Positions 63,738 through 64,000 of a stretch of DNA of 64,000 nt are shown here, piece by piece. The notes under the pieces are model-generated. The model searched no databases, was not told the origin of the DNA, and saw only the letters and a list, made by a program, of their open reading frames with translations. Both the position numbers and the translations under genes were made by a program. The stretch spans positions 248,001-312,000 of the forward strand of contig NZ_VBSN01000059.1 in assembly GCF_006149045.1 (NCBI RefSeq), in the 5' to 3' direction. How positions within the stretch are numbered: position 1 is the first letter of the stretch; each line of letters starts with the position of its first letter. The DNA comes from Dyadobacter flavalbus. Its GTDB lineage: Bacteria; Bacteroidota; Bacteroidia; Cytophagales; Spirosomataceae.

Positions 63738-64000
63738 ATGGCAGAACAGCAGCAAAATAGATTTGCTAAAATCGTCTGGACCGTCACTGAGGACAATTTC
63801 TTCAAAGACGAGATTATCCTTGAATTTCACTCCTTCGTCCGGATTATTTCCGGGGAAATGAGGGTAGTCCAGGCGGATAACTCCTACACATTCGGCGCTG
63901 GTGATACGCTGCTTTTTCCGCGTAACCACCTGTCGGCCGTCATCAAGCGGCCCAAGGACGGAAGGCCCTATAAAGCCGTTGTGCTCGGGCTGACGACCGA
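63738..64000 (+). CDS. AraC-type regulator, N-terminal part, cut by the right edge
   Basis: The frame from the ATG at 63738 is open to the end of the window (87 codons). It reads as a cupin-like sensor domain (FFKDEIILEFHSFVRIISGE, GAGDTLLFPRNHLSAVIKRP), the usual N-terminus of AraC regulators in this phylum. No DNA-binding domain is visible yet. It is divergent from the SDR at 63491. Confidence 0.7.
   Translation, partial: MAEQQQNRFAKIVWTVTEDNFFKDEIILEFHSFVRIISGEMRVVQADNSYTFGAGDTLLFPRNHLSAVIKRPKDGRPYKAVVLGLTT

Overview
The window reads as chromosomal DNA of a Bacteroidota bacterium of the Cytophagales type, perhaps close to Dyadobacter; the genus is an inference. The basis is two SusC/SusD pairs, a hybrid two-component system that fuses a periplasmic propeller sensor to an AraC output, a remnant with a T9SS-type sorting tail, TAnnTTTG-like promoters and few Shine-Dalgarno sites. 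GC content looks moderate, except for a more A+T-rich block at about 49.6-58.9 kb.

Layout. 0-10 kb: a double-receiver response regulator (cut by the window edge), two related sensor histidine kinases, a TspO-like membrane protein, a manganese catalase diverging from a Ser/Gly/Thr-rich secreted protein, and a SemiSWEET. 10-22 kb: a BLUF photoreceptor, a secreted nucleosidase with an AzgA purine permease, a large propeller/cytochrome c protein, an esterase, an NhaP-type antiporter, a membrane AraC regulator and a secreted HEEFH protein. 22.3-25.5 kb: a Ro60 (TROVE) protein gene followed by three tandem tRNA-mimicking RNAs, with a divergent WYL regulator. 26-34 kb: sterol desaturase, SusC, SusD and sulfatase. 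34-47 kb: a phosphotransferase, a CBM/T9SS remnant, and a galactan-type locus (hybrid two-component regulator, SusC, SusD, GH30). 47-49 kb: an ABC-F ATPase. 49.6-58.9 kb: an integrated mobilizable element with integrase, membrane cargo, excisionase-like HTH, helicase, iteron cluster, primase, ParA-like ATPase, candidate oriT, MobC-like protein and relaxase. 58.9-64 kb: short-chain dehydrogenases interleaved with AraC regulators, two of which carry frameshifts.

The most interesting system is the Ro60 locus. On the minus strand, within 120 nt after the Ro60 stop codon, three back-to-back RNA modules share one architecture: outer helix, bulged U, two covarying base pairs, a conserved internal loop (5' CGUA), inner helix, UACUUC, and then a tRNA-like body with a T-arm and GNRA-capped hairpins. 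The middle module is a circularly permuted tRNA mimic. This is what bacterial Y RNAs (YrlA type) look like, here in triplicate beside their protein partner and under a probable WYL regulator.

Two intergenic arrays (16.2-16.8 kb and 33.7-34.2 kb) belong to one family of hairpin-rich repeats. Several convergent or tandem gene pairs are separated by long, perfect terminator hairpins.
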